From the NCBI RefSeq assembly GCF_963667045.1, contig NZ_OY762934.1, forward strand, positions 2,411,501-2,475,500: a stretch of DNA of 64,000 bases. Direction: 5' to 3'. A program made the translations under genes and the position numbers. A model generated the notes under the pieces. That model was not told where the DNA came from, made no database searches, and saw nothing but the letters and a program-made list of their open reading frames with translations. This document shows positions 42,641-51,350 of the stretch, in pieces (the stretch's first letter is position 1; the number at the start of each line of letters is the position of its first letter). Source of the DNA: an uncultured Cohaesibacter sp. GTDB taxonomy: Bacteria; Pseudomonadota; Alphaproteobacteria; Rhizobiales; Cohaesibacteraceae.

Positions 42641-43156
42641 ATGACAGATTATCGTCGGTACGGCCAATCGGTCCAGTCTGATGTTTATCTTGAAGACAAC
42701 AGCCTGATTGGCATCGCCAAGAGCTTTCAGCTACCGGCCATCAAATGGAAAACCGTTTCCATCGAGACGCTGGGTCAGGTCGCGGTCTATGAGCCGCCAA
42801 CCCGTGTTCTGGAAGCTTTGAGCGGCTCTTTCACAATGAGCTTCTTTGAGCCGGATCTGATGGCTGCTTTCTTCAATCCGACCAAATCGCAGAAGCTTCA
42901 GTTCCATCAGTATGTCGATCTCAACAATGAAGACGGATATGATGCGGAGCGGTCTTTCACGCGCATCTCGATCCTCACTTTGCGTGTCACCAGCTACGAA
43001 CATCAGGAAGTCTCTCTGGGGGAAAATGAAGATATCCCTCTGGAGTTTTCCTGCTCCCGCCTTGTCCAGCGCATTCACGATAGCGACCAGACGCTGCTGG
43101 AAGTTGATGTCTTCAACAACCGTGCAGGGAACAGTTCCGGCGATTTCTGGACCTGA
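42641..43156 (+). CDS. Major tail tube protein (P2 FII-like)
   Basis: 171 residues, ribosome site AAAGGAGCAAGG. YRRYGQSVQSDVYLEDNSLI, FQLPAIKWKT and the SGSFTMSFFEPDLMAAFFNP strand follow the FII tube family. It polymerises inside the sheath. A terminator-like hairpin follows. Confidence 0.88.
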   Translation: MTDYRRYGQSVQSDVYLEDNSLIGIAKSFQLPAIKWKTVSIETLGQVAVYEPPTRVLEALSGSFTMSFFEPDLMAAFFNPTKSQKLQFHQYVDLNNEDGYDAERSFTRISILTLRVTSYEHQEVSLGENEDIPLEFSCSRLVQRIHDSDQTLLEVDVFNNRAGNSSGDFWT

Positions 43157-43182
43157 TCTCTTCATTATGATGGTGAGCGACG

Positions 43183-43213
43183 AAGCCTCGTGCAGCATGC
43201 GCGGGGCTTTTTT
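43183..43213 (+). terminator. Terminator-like hairpin between tube and chaperone genes
   Basis: AAGCCTCG pairs with CGGGGCTT (one G-T wobble) over a loop of 11 bases, followed by six T. It probably lowers chaperone transcription relative to tube. Confidence 0.7.
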
Positions 43214-43246
43214 GTCATTTGTTCCATAGCCCATGAGGAGCTTGCC

Positions 43247-43624
43247 ATGTCTGCCACGGAAACTGGTGCTGCCAGCACGAAACGGTCGTCTGTCATCGAC
43301 AAACTGAAAAGCTATCGTTCCGCCAATGAGGGGGATGCCCGCTTTACTCTTCCCGAAACCGGTGTTGTCGTTTCCTTCCCCAAATTCCGCAAGCATGGTG
43401 TCTGGGCCAGTGCACTGCGGCTTGCCAAAAACAAGCTCGGCAAAGCCCAGATCCTCTATATCTGCCGGATCTGCCTGTTTGATGGTGAAAAGCTGACCGA
43501 GGCAGATTTCCGCGAATACATCCCGATGTCCGATGCCAATGAGCTTCTGGCCGAAATCTTTGGCTCCGATGACGAAGACGAGGATGATGAGGGAAACGGG
43601 CCAACGAATATGGGGGAGAGCTAA
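43247..43624 (+). CDS. Tail assembly chaperone (gpE/gp41-like), zero-frame product
   Basis: 125 residues from the ATG at 43247. Basic N-terminus, then YRSANEGDARFTLPETGVVV, a central ICRICLFDGEKLTEADFREY and a very acidic end (GSDDEDEDDEGNGP). These proteins coat the tape measure protein during tail assembly. The slippery heptamer G GGA AAC at 43591-43597 lies eight codons before its stop. Confidence 0.85.
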   Translation: MSATETGAASTKRSSVIDKLKSYRSANEGDARFTLPETGVVVSFPKFRKHGVWASALRLAKNKLGKAQILYICRICLFDGEKLTEADFREYIPMSDANELLAEIFGSDDEDEDDEGNGPTNMGES

Positions 43625-43797
43625 GGCTTTCCTCCCTTGATTGCCACATCTATCTCGTCAATCGCGGCTGGGCCTCATCCGATCTCGATGCCATGCAGGA
43701 GGAGGAATTCCTCTGTGTCTTTGAAGAGCAGATGGCCATGGATGAGGCCAGAGCCGAAGCGGAACGCAAAGCGGTAGAAAAAGCCTCCAAACGTTAG
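43591..43797 (+). CDS. -1 frameshift extension of the tail chaperone (E+E'-type)
   Basis: The heptamer G GGA AAC (43591-43597) is in phase with the chaperone frame. A -1 slip continues from 43597 to the TAG at 43795-43797, adding 66 residues (RANEYGGELRLSSLDCHIYL, then a helical Glu/Lys tail). The extension has no start of its own. The fusion is about 183 residues. Programmed frameshifting here is conserved across long-tailed phages, including Mu and P2. Confidence 0.85.
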   Translation, partial: GKRANEYGGELRLSSLDCHIYLVNRGWASSDLDAMQEEEFLCVFEEQMAMDEARAEAERKAVEKASKR

Positions 43798-43806
43798 AGT
43801 TTCCTG

Positions 43807-46323
43807 ATGACCATGCGCCTTGGCATTGTTGCTGACTTTACAGACCGTGCGACAAAGCGCATGGCCAAGTTGCTGCGTGCCAATCAGAAACTGGAAAAGG
43901 CCAACAAGGCCCAAGGGAGGCTTGCGCGATCCCAAGCCGGACAGACCAAGGCGCAGGCCGCAGCGCAAGGCAAGTTTGCTTCTCAGGTTGAGCGCTCCAA
44001 CCGCCTGATGGCTTCGCTCAAGGCAACAGCTTCCGCACTGGGCGGAACCATCAGTAGCGCCATCGCTGCGATGGGGCGCTTCACCGGTTCCATCTCGACC
44101 GCTATTCGCAAGGTCTTCAGTCTCAAGCAAGCGCTTGCCCGCATCCGAAACGGCGCGGGCTTGATGAAATCCGGCCTTGGCAAAATGGCTCGTGGTGCTC
44201 TGGTTGCGGGTGGGCTTAGCCTTGGCGCAGCCGGAGCTGCTGCGGGCGCTGCCAACATGGTGATTGGCCCTGCGGCCCAGGTCGAAACCTATATGGTTCA
44301 GCTTGAAGCGCTTGAGAAATCCAGCGCAAAAGCAAAACAGGCTATGGGCTGGATCACTGACTTCGCAGCCAAAACACCTCTGGAATTGCCAGAGGTGATC
44401 GAAGCCTATCGCCAGCTCAAGGTTTACGGCATTGATCCGACAAACGGCTCCATGCGCGCCTTGGTCGATACTATGGCCATGTCAGGTGGTGGCGCAGAGA
44501 CACTCCAAGGCATCATTATGGCTGTTGGCCAAGCCTGGACAAAGGGCAAGCTGCAAACCGAAGAAATCAACCAGATGGTTGAGCGCGGCATTCCTGTCTG
44601 GGATATGCTGTCAAAGGCAACAGGCAAAAGCGCAGCCCAGCTGCAGAAACTGGCGTCAGCCGGAGAATTGGGCAAGGACGTCATCTCCAAGCTCGTTGAT
44701 CTGATGGCTGATCGTGCCTCCGGAGCATCCGAGAAAATGTCTCGGACATGGAACGGCATGCTTTCGAACATGTCAGACCATTGGTTCCAATTCCGCCTTC
44801 TGATTGCTCAGAGTGGCGTGTTTGATTGGGCCAAGGAAAAGCTGCAGGGCTTCCTTGACACGCTCAATCGCATGAAGGCAGACGGCTCCCTGAAAGCTTT
44901 TGCAGAGCAAATTAGCAGCAACATCATCTCCAGCCTTCAGGCTATCTGGTCATTCGGACAAGAACTCTGGTCAGTGCTCCAGCAGGTTGGCAGTTGGCTG
45001 AAAATCGCAGCTGACGCTCTTGGCGGCTGGAACCGCTTGGTTGGCGTGTTCATCGCGCTGCCCTTGTTGGGCACGATTGCCAGCATCATCACCGGCTTTG
45101 CGCAATTGGCAGGTGGGGTGGTGCTGGTTGGTTCCGGTATTGCTGCGCTGTCCTTGCCCGTGGTGGCGGTTGTGGCAGGCGTTGCAGCCGTCGCGGCGGC
45201 CGCTTATCTCATCTATCAGAATTGGGATGGTATTGTCGATTGGTTCAGCAACCTTTGGGACCAAATCGTCAATCTTGCAAGTGGCGCATGGGATTGGTTC
45301 AAGTCCAATTTGTCCTGGCATCCACTTGCCCTGATCGCCAACAATTGGGGGGCGATTACCGGTTGGTTTGCTTCTTTCTGGGCTGGCATCAAGGGCTTGG
45401 CGCAAGCTGGATGGGATGCCCTCAAGACCCTCTTTGACTGGACCCCGCTTGGCCTCATCGTCAACAATTGGTCTGCTCTGACCGAGTGGTTCGGATCCTT
45501 CTGGGCTGGCATCAAGGGCTTGGCTCAAGTTGAATGGGAGGGTCTCAAGGCCCTGTTCGGTTGGAGCCCTTTGGGGCTCGTGATCAATAACTGGGGCTCC
45601 ATTGCGGAGTGGTTTGCTGGCTTCTGGGAAAAGCTCAAATCCCTGTTTGATTGGTCCGCTTTGCTTTCCGATGGGCTGCCTGCCGCCATTCAGAAGATTG
45701 TCGACACATTCTCAAACATCGACCTGTTTGATGCCGGGGTCAAAATCCTCAAATCTCTGTGGGATGGCATGTTGTCTCTTGTCGACCAGATGGTTTCCAG
45801 CATCAGCAGCAAGCTGTCCTCCATGATGCCAAAGCTTCCGTCCTGGCTTGGTGGTGGCAAAACCGAAGAGGTTCAGGCGCGCGCCTCTGGTGGCACCTAT
45901 GGACGCGGCCCGCTGCTGGTCGGGGAAAGGGGACCGGAACTCAGCTATGCCACACAGGGGGGCTTCATCGCCCATTATGGTCAGCTCGCTGAAATGGCCC
46001 GTCTGTCAGACAGGATCCGTCAGGGAGCAGCCTCTGCGGCCCTTGCGGCATCTGTTGCCACCGCGTCTCCTGCACTTGCTGCATCCGCTCCCGTCGCCGT
46101 CTCGCCGAGCCCACTGGCTATGGAGGCGAGTGGGAACAGTTCCAGCGCGCCGACTGCCACAGGTGGTGTACATATCGAGCTCAATTATGCGCCAACCATC
46201 ACGGTTGGATCTGGCTCCTCACTTTCCGAAGATGATTTTGAAGCCATGCTAGAAGAGCATGCCGACGTGTTGGTGGATCTCATCAAGCGGAAGCTGGATG
46301 AAGACGGGAGGCTTGAGTTCTGA
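43807..46323 (+). CDS. Tail tape measure protein
   Basis: 838 residues. N-terminal coiled coil (QKLEKANKAQGRLARSQAGQ), the conserved tape measure domain (ELPEVIEAYRQLKVYGIDPT, QAWTKGKLQTEEINQMVERG), hydrophobic segments at about 405-465, Trp-rich 41-residue repeats (521-617) and an Ala/Ser-rich end with PTITVGSGSSLSEDDFEAML. It sets tail length and forms part of the DNA channel. It follows the chaperones directly, as expected. Confidence 0.92.
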   Translation: MTMRLGIVADFTDRATKRMAKLLRANQKLEKANKAQGRLARSQAGQTKAQAAAQGKFASQVERSNRLMASLKATASALGGTISSAIAAMGRFTGSISTAIRKVFSLKQALARIRNGAGLMKSGLGKMARGALVAGGLSLGAAGAAAGAANMVIGPAAQVETYMVQLEALEKSSAKAKQAMGWITDFAAKTPLELPEVIEAYRQLKVYGIDPTNGSMRALVDTMAMSGGGAETLQGIIMAVGQAWTKGKLQTEEINQMVERGIPVWDMLSKATGKSAAQLQKLASAGELGKDVISKLVDLMADRASGASEKMSRTWNGMLSNMSDHWFQFRLLIAQSGVFDWAKEKLQGFLDTLNRMKADGSLKAFAEQISSNIISSLQAIWSFGQELWSVLQQVGSWLKIAADALGGWNRLVGVFIALPLLGTIASIITGFAQLAGGVVLVGSGIAALSLPVVAVVAGVAAVAAAAYLIYQNWDGIVDWFSNLWDQIVNLASGAWDWFKSNLSWHPLALIANNWGAITGWFASFWAGIKGLAQAGWDALKTLFDWTPLGLIVNNWSALTEWFGSFWAGIKGLAQVEWEGLKALFGWSPLGLVINNWGSIAEWFAGFWEKLKSLFDWSALLSDGLPAAIQKIVDTFSNIDLFDAGVKILKSLWDGMLSLVDQMVSSISSKLSSMMPKLPSWLGGGKTEEVQARASGGTYGRGPLLVGERGPELSYATQGGFIAHYGQLAEMARLSDRIRQGAASAALAASVATASPALAASAPVAVSPSPLAMEASGNSSSAPTATGGVHIELNYAPTITVGSGSSLSEDDFEAMLEEHADVLVDLIKRKLDEDGRLEF
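45367..45657 (+). repeat. 123-bp (41-residue) tandem repeats in the tape measure gene
   Basis: Units at 45367-45489 and 45490-45612 plus a partial third. The pattern is FxSFWAGIKGLAQxxW, LKxLFxWxPLGL, xNNWxxLTEW. DNA copies have diverged but the protein pattern is kept. Confidence 0.8.
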
Positions 46324-46796
46324 TGACGGTCTATGCCTATCTTGGTGACTTCGTTCTGGGGCAGGACAATGCCATGTCCGGCCCGAAGTCTGACAGCCAG
46401 AAATGGGGCAACAGCATCCATCAGCATAAGGTGGTGCGGGGCAAACCCGTTCCGCAATATGCTGGTGAGGAACTGGACAAACGGACCCTTACCTTCTTTT
46501 TCGATGAGAGCTTCTGCGATCCCCAATCGGAATATGCGCGCCTGAAAGCTGCCCGGTCGTCAGGCTCCGTCATGGCCTTTACGTCCGGCTATGGTGACTA
46601 CGACGGCACCCATTATCAGATCACGTCTGTGTCTCCCACAATTGAGAAGACCACCAAGGGTGGCCGTATCGTTCGCCTGTCGGCCAGCATTGAGCTGCTG
46701 GAAGTTCCCGGTGCAGCCATCTCCTTCAGCTCTGCGGTGTCGGCACTTGCAACAGCCGCGTCAGCCCTCATCAATCCCCTTACCAAGAAAGGATAG
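46323..46796 (+). CDS. Tail protein gpU-like
   Basis: 157 residues, start overlaps the tape measure stop. VYAYLGDFVLGQDNAMSGPK, GEELDKRTLTFFFDESFCDP and YDGTHYQITSVSPTIEKT fit the P2 gpU family, which closes the tail end. Followed directly by gpX. Confidence 0.85.
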   Translation: MTVYAYLGDFVLGQDNAMSGPKSDSQKWGNSIHQHKVVRGKPVPQYAGEELDKRTLTFFFDESFCDPQSEYARLKAARSSGSVMAFTSGYGDYDGTHYQITSVSPTIEKTTKGGRIVRLSASIELLEVPGAAISFSSAVSALATAASALINPLTKKG

Positions 46797-46799
46797 GTG

Positions 46800-47063
46800 A
46801 TGGCTGAGGTCGTTAAAACGGGCGAATATCTTGAGCATTTAACGGTTGCCGGGGATCGTTGGGATCTATTGGCATGGGACTATTATGGTGACGCCAGCAA
46901 GGATACGCTGATCATTGAAGAGAACCGGGATCTCTATGTTACCTCTCTGCTATCCATTCCTGCGCTGCTGCCAACCGGTCTGATCCTGCGTATCCCGGTG
47001 ATCGAGCAATCGGCGCTCGATGACAGCCAGTTGCCACCATGGAAACGGACTGGCAACTCATGA
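46800..47063 (+). CDS. Tail protein X (LysM-like, P2 gpX)
   Basis: 87 residues from the ATG at 46800; a GTG at 46797 is adjacent. YLEHLTVAGDRWDLLAWDYY and LLSIPALLPTGLILRIP show the short LysM-like fold of gpX. It overlaps gpD by four bases. Confidence 0.85.
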   Translation: MAEVVKTGEYLEHLTVAGDRWDLLAWDYYGDASKDTLIIEENRDLYVTSLLSIPALLPTGLILRIPVIEQSALDDSQLPPWKRTGNS

Positions 47064-48055
47064 GCCAGCTTGCCGAACCCGCCGTCTCTTTGATCATCAA
47101 CGGCATCGATGTCGGATCAGACTTCGCGCCTTTCCTTCTGGACTTCACCTGGACGGATAATCTGCACGGCAAGGCCGATGAGGTTGCCGTGCGGTTGCGG
47201 GATGATACCGGCCTTTGGCGGGGTGCGTGGCGTCCGGACGAAGGCGATATCGTTGAGGCGGGCATCGGCTACAAAGGCGGTTTGATGATGCCTTGCGGCT
47301 CCTATCAGGTCGACATTCCGGATGCCAGCGGCTCCCGTGGCAACGATATTGTCTGTTTTCGGGCCACATCAGCTTTTCCGGACAAGGATCAGCGCACCCA
47401 GAAGAGCAAAGGCTCAGAGAAGACCAACCTCAAGAAGATCATCACCGAAACGGCGGAAAATCTCGGTTACACCGTTTCGGGCGATATCGAAGACATCAAG
47501 TTCGACTACAAGCGCCAGCGCCGCGAGCGGGATCTTGCCTATATCAAGCGGTTGGCCGAGGACTTCGGGTATTTCGTCTCCATCAAGCATAAAAAGCTCG
47601 TTTTCTACAAACGGGAAGATCTGGAACAACAGGGGCCGGTCAAGACATTCGAGCTGACCGCTCCCACCAAAATCACCCGCTGGCAGGCGAAAGATCAATC
47701 CTCCAAAACCTACAAGAAGGCCAAGGTTTGCTATCTCGATCCCACCTCCAAGAAGCTGATCAGGGGTGAAGTGCAGGATCTTGCTTCCAAATCCGGCGAC
47801 GTGCTGAAGATCGATGAACGGGTGGAAAATGAGGAGCAGGCCAAGAAACTGGCAAAGGGCCGATTGGCAAAAGCCAATGAGAACAAGCGCACAGCCAGCC
47901 TGTCGTTGGTAGGCGATCCCACCATGGTGGCTGGCCTCGTTGTTGCCCTCGGCGCCACCTTTGGTCGCTATGCGGGTTCCTACCTCATTCACAAAGCCAC
48001 CCATTCCATGAAACGCGGCAAATACACCACTAGACTTGACCTCAAGGGGATTTGA
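47060..48055 (+). CDS. Phage late control protein D (gpD, baseplate hub)
   Basis: 331 residues from the ATG at 47060. SLIINGIDVGSDFAPFLLDF, GDIVEAGIGYKGGLMMPCGS and DLAYIKRLAEDFGYFVSIKH match the P2 gpD / gp27-type hub. It connects tube and spike. Confidence 0.9.
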   Translation: MSQLAEPAVSLIINGIDVGSDFAPFLLDFTWTDNLHGKADEVAVRLRDDTGLWRGAWRPDEGDIVEAGIGYKGGLMMPCGSYQVDIPDASGSRGNDIVCFRATSAFPDKDQRTQKSKGSEKTNLKKIITETAENLGYTVSGDIEDIKFDYKRQRRERDLAYIKRLAEDFGYFVSIKHKKLVFYKREDLEQQGPVKTFELTAPTKITRWQAKDQSSKTYKKAKVCYLDPTSKKLIRGEVQDLASKSGDVLKIDERVENEEQAKKLAKGRLAKANENKRTASLSLVGDPTMVAGLVVALGATFGRYAGSYLIHKATHSMKRGKYTTRLDLKGI

Positions 48056-48056
48056 G

Positions 48057-48587
48057 ATGACTGAGCGCTTTCGTAACAATGAGAAGAATTCGCCCTATCG
48101 GCGCGGGACCGTTAAGGAAATCAAGCAGGGGCGGATCCGTGTCACCTTCGGCGATGAGGACGAAACCGACAGTTTCTGGCTGAATGCCAATCAGGGCGGC
48201 ACCGGGGCCAACAAGAGCTGGTCCATGCCCAATGTCGGCGAACAGGTCAATTGCCTCATTGACTGGGATGGCGAGGATGGCTGCGTTCTCGGCTCATGCT
48301 GGAACAGCGAGGACAGCGCTCCATCGGATGATCCGGGTGTCGAGCACAAGGTCTTTGCCAGCGGCATGGAGATGATCATCGACCGGGCGAGCGGCAACAT
48401 CACGATCAAGGGGTTCAACTCGGCTGTGATGGAAGGCTCAGACCTGCATATCACCGCCAATGTCAAGGTAACTGGTGATTTCCAAGCAGAAGGCGGGGTC
48501 TTCACCCATAACGGCCAGACGGTCGGGGATGATCACAAGCATCTGGATGTGCTGACAGGGCCGGATAAGACAGGTATACCGGGATAG
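48057..48587 (+). CDS. Baseplate assembly protein V (spike)
   Basis: 176 residues from the ATG at 48057, one base after gpD. The OB-fold segment (YRRGTVKEIKQGRIRVTFGD, GEQVNCLIDWDGEDGCVLGS) and a beta-helical C-terminus (GNITIKGFNSAVMEGSDLHI, ending with a DDHKH metal-site-like motif) are typical. It is the membrane-piercing spike. A cargo gene follows before gpW. Confidence 0.9.
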   Translation: MTERFRNNEKNSPYRRGTVKEIKQGRIRVTFGDEDETDSFWLNANQGGTGANKSWSMPNVGEQVNCLIDWDGEDGCVLGSCWNSEDSAPSDDPGVEHKVFASGMEMIIDRASGNITIKGFNSAVMEGSDLHITANVKVTGDFQAEGGVFTHNGQTVGDDHKHLDVLTGPDKTGIPG

Positions 48588-48653
48588 CTAATGCAACCAA
48601 CCTTCGAATCGAATAAACATATGTTGCAATATTATCAGGCGGTTTAGAACACT

Positions 48654-49736
48654 ATGGCTAACAAAAGAAATACTGATTTTGATGAGATTTTTTCCTCACT
48701 CGTAAAAAGCGCATTTGAGTTCGTGGCGAAGGCGATTGATGAATTTGAAGCCTCGCCCAAATTCTCGACGATTCATTTTGCTACAGCCGTTGAGCTATTT
48801 CTTAAAGCTAGGCTTATGAAAGAGCATTGGTCATTAATTGTCGACAAGAGCGATCAACCAGATCGCCAGAAATTTCTAGCAGGTAATTTCAAATCGATTA
48901 CTCCCGGCAACGCGATTGAGCGTATGAATCGTGTCTTGGGGAGTCCTTTATCGGAAAGCGCAAAAAGTGCGTTTGTAGCCATTGCAAACCATCGGAATAA
49001 AATGATCCATTTCATTCATGAGGATACTGATGGTAAATCTCTTAGTGCAGATGCCAAGGAAAAGATCGTAACCGAGCAGTTGAGAGGCTGGTGGGAGTTG
49101 CACCAGCTTCTAACAGTTGACTGGAAAAGAGATTTCTCCGAGTTCGAGGAACTCACCCGTAAAGCATCATTTAAAATGGAGCGTCACAGAAAGTTTCTCG
49201 AGAAGAAGTTTCAAGAGAGAAAGGCTGACATTGCCGAATACCGTAAAAAAGGCTTAGAGATTAGGGAATGTCCCAGTTGTGGTTTTGAGGCTCTAAAACT
49301 TGAAGAGTGCACGCCTCAACTATTTCACACAGAATGCGTTGTCTGCAGGCATTCGGGAAATATGGCCCGCTTCAATTGCCCAGATGAAGACTGCAATGAA
49401 ATCATTGAGGTTTTAGATCCTTGGGACCTACCCTCAACCTGCTCAAAATGCGGCCAAACTATCGATCAAAACTTATTGCAGGAGCTATTGGATACAGAAC
49501 CTACGACCGTAGACAATTACGTTGACCGCTCCCCTATCAATTGCCCCTATTGTTCCGGGTATCAAACCGTCGTGCATCACCATGATGGCTACCTTTGCTG
49601 CAATTGCCTAGAATACTCCAAGGAAGTTGGCTATTGCGGTTGGTGCTCTGAAGGACAGCTTGGAGGTGTGCCTGAACATAGCGAGCTGGTGGGGTGCGAG
49701 TTTTGCGATGGCCGTATTGGGTGGGAGAGTGACTAG
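48654..49736 (+). CDS. Cargo protein: HEPN-like N-terminal domain plus multiple zinc ribbons
   Basis: 360 residues, A+T-rich. The N-terminal 160 residues are helical, with TIHFATAVELFLKARL and NHRNKMIHF, giving R114-x4-H119, the RNase motif of HEPN domains. A coiled coil (about 170-205) follows, then at least six CxxC pairs (ECPSCGF, ECVVCRH, STCSKCG, NCPYCSG, LCCNC, YCGWC, CEFC) forming zinc ribbons. It lies between gpV and gpW, breaking the baseplate operon but on the same strand. HEPN RNases act in many defence and toxin systems; zinc ribbons may bind nucleic acid. Role inferred. Confidence 0.72.
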   Translation: MANKRNTDFDEIFSSLVKSAFEFVAKAIDEFEASPKFSTIHFATAVELFLKARLMKEHWSLIVDKSDQPDRQKFLAGNFKSITPGNAIERMNRVLGSPLSESAKSAFVAIANHRNKMIHFIHEDTDGKSLSADAKEKIVTEQLRGWWELHQLLTVDWKRDFSEFEELTRKASFKMERHRKFLEKKFQERKADIAEYRKKGLEIRECPSCGFEALKLEECTPQLFHTECVVCRHSGNMARFNCPDEDCNEIIEVLDPWDLPSTCSKCGQTIDQNLLQELLDTEPTTVDNYVDRSPINCPYCSGYQTVVHHHDGYLCCNCLEYSKEVGYCGWCSEGQLGGVPEHSELVGCEFCDGRIGWESD

Positions 49737-49737
49737 C

Positions 49738-49752
49738 TCGGAACACTTCCGT
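49738..49752. repeat. 15-bp element CTCGGAACACTTCCG, copy 2
   Basis: Begins one base after the stop codon of the HEPN-like cargo gene and is identical to 25229-25243, which also follows a cargo block. Confidence 0.6.
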
Positions 49753-49815
49753 AACCTCTAGCCCCGTCTTTCCCTATTCTGCTGACAGGTTCATTTCCAA
49801 CGCGGATCTGTCAGC

Positions 49816-50202
49816 ATGGTGCATATCGAATATCTTCACTGGCAACATAAGGTCTCTCTGGGCGCTGAAGGCGCTTGGGGTGAGATTGTTGTTGGCCTTG
49901 ATGATCTGCACCAGGCAGTGCGGACAATTGTCCTGACGCCGAAGCGCTCGGTGCCAACCGAGCCCGAGAAATTCTGCGACGCGGTGAATTATCTCGACCG
50001 ACCGCCAGCAGTTGCCATTCCCGCCATCAAACGAGAAATCTGGGACGCCATCACCAAATGGGAACCCCGTATCGTGCTCTCCGGCATTGAAGCGGAGGTG
50101 ATCGACTTTGCCCATTATGCGGTGACCATCAGCTGGTATCCGGTCGAAGCCGTGCTCAAGGAAATCCAGCGCACCACGGTCCAGTTGCAGAGGGCAGCCT
50201 GA
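49816..50202 (+). CDS. Baseplate wedge protein, gpW/gp25-like
   Basis: 128 residues. GEIVVGLDDLHQAVRTIVLT and PAIKREIWDAITKWEPRIVL are the gp25/gpW lysozyme-like core (without enzyme activity in the family). The stop overlaps the start of gpJ (TGATG). Confidence 0.85.
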   Translation: MVHIEYLHWQHKVSLGAEGAWGEIVVGLDDLHQAVRTIVLTPKRSVPTEPEKFCDAVNYLDRPPAVAIPAIKREIWDAITKWEPRIVLSGIEAEVIDFAHYAVTISWYPVEAVLKEIQRTTVQLQRAA

Positions 50203-51350
50203 TGTCCTCTAGTATGATCAAAGCCTATAGCGCAGAGGAACTGATCGCCCGTGGCGCTCCGCAGTGCTTCACGGTCAATTCCTCGGACTGGAAAGCAAAG
50301 CTGGTCAACTGGTTCGAGAATGATGAGAGCGGGCCACAGCGTACGCTCTACCCGGCCCAATATGAGCAGATCCTGATTGATCTTCTTTCTTACGGCTTCT
50401 CCCTTCTGGGACAGGAAGGGCAGATCGCATCGAAACAGCGCTGGCTGCTCTTTGCCGAGGGCAAGCATCTCGATGTCGTTGCCGCCAACAATTCCACCTA
50501 TCGGCTGAAAGCGGCGGCAGCGACTTGCGAGCTGGAAGTCACGCTGGATGAAGCTCTGGCCGAAAACTTCTTTCTGCCGGAAGGCACGATTGTCGTTGGT
50601 GGCGATTTTACCTTTGTGACCGATGAGCAACTGAAGATCGAGGCCGGTCAATTGTCCGGTACCGTGGGGGCCACTGCCACGATGGAGGGTAACGCGGCGA
50701 ACGGTTTGGGCATTGGTCAAATCAATGCCTTTCAGGCTCCTCTGGCCGGTGTTTCTGTTGCCAATTTGACCAAGACGGAGGGCGGGGCTGATGAAGAGGA
50801 CGACGCCAGCCTGCGTATGCGCGCAGCCTATGCCCATGACCGGATCTCCAAAGCAGGGCCGAGGGAAAGCTACCGCCAACAGGTTCTGGCCTTCAGTTCC
50901 GCCATCGTCGCTGTTGCAGTGGTTCGGCCCGAGCCCGGTCATATCTGGATTTATGTTCTGCTTGAGGACGGGGTCCCGTCAGCGGACTATTGCGCCCGCG
51001 TTGCCGAATGGCTCGATCCGGAAGGCAAGCGTCCGCAAGGCGATGATGTCTCTGTCTTTCCAGCCGAAGCCGTGAGTTTTAGCATTAGCGGAACTGCCTT
51101 TGTCTCTGGCAATGCCTCTGCGGCCAAGACCAGCCTTGAAAGCGATCTGGCTACTGCCGCAGAAATCTGGCAACGCGGTCTAGGCTCCTATCTGGCCCTT
51201 TCGGCCTTAACCGTTGTTGCCCGGAACAGTTTCTCCAATCTCATTGATATCGATCTGGACGTGAGCGGTCTGGATGACCGCCAGTTGGAGCCGCATCAGT
51301 TCGGCGTTGTCGCCGCTATCGATCTGGCGGTGGAGGTCGCTGATGGCTGA
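50202..51350 (+). CDS. Baseplate J-like protein
   Basis: 382 residues. The J family pattern is present: EQILIDLLSYGFSLLGQEGQ, GKHLDVVAANNSTYRL, and DEEDDASLRMRAAYAHDRIS. It builds the baseplate wedge with gpI and gpW. Overlaps gpI by eight bases. Confidence 0.9.
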   Translation: MSSSMIKAYSAEELIARGAPQCFTVNSSDWKAKLVNWFENDESGPQRTLYPAQYEQILIDLLSYGFSLLGQEGQIASKQRWLLFAEGKHLDVVAANNSTYRLKAAAATCELEVTLDEALAENFFLPEGTIVVGGDFTFVTDEQLKIEAGQLSGTVGATATMEGNAANGLGIGQINAFQAPLAGVSVANLTKTEGGADEEDDASLRMRAAYAHDRISKAGPRESYRQQVLAFSSAIVAVAVVRPEPGHIWIYVLLEDGVPSADYCARVAEWLDPEGKRPQGDDVSVFPAEAVSFSISGTAFVSGNASAAKTSLESDLATAAEIWQRGLGSYLALSALTVVARNSFSNLIDIDLDVSGLDDRQLEPHQFGVVAAIDLAVEVADG

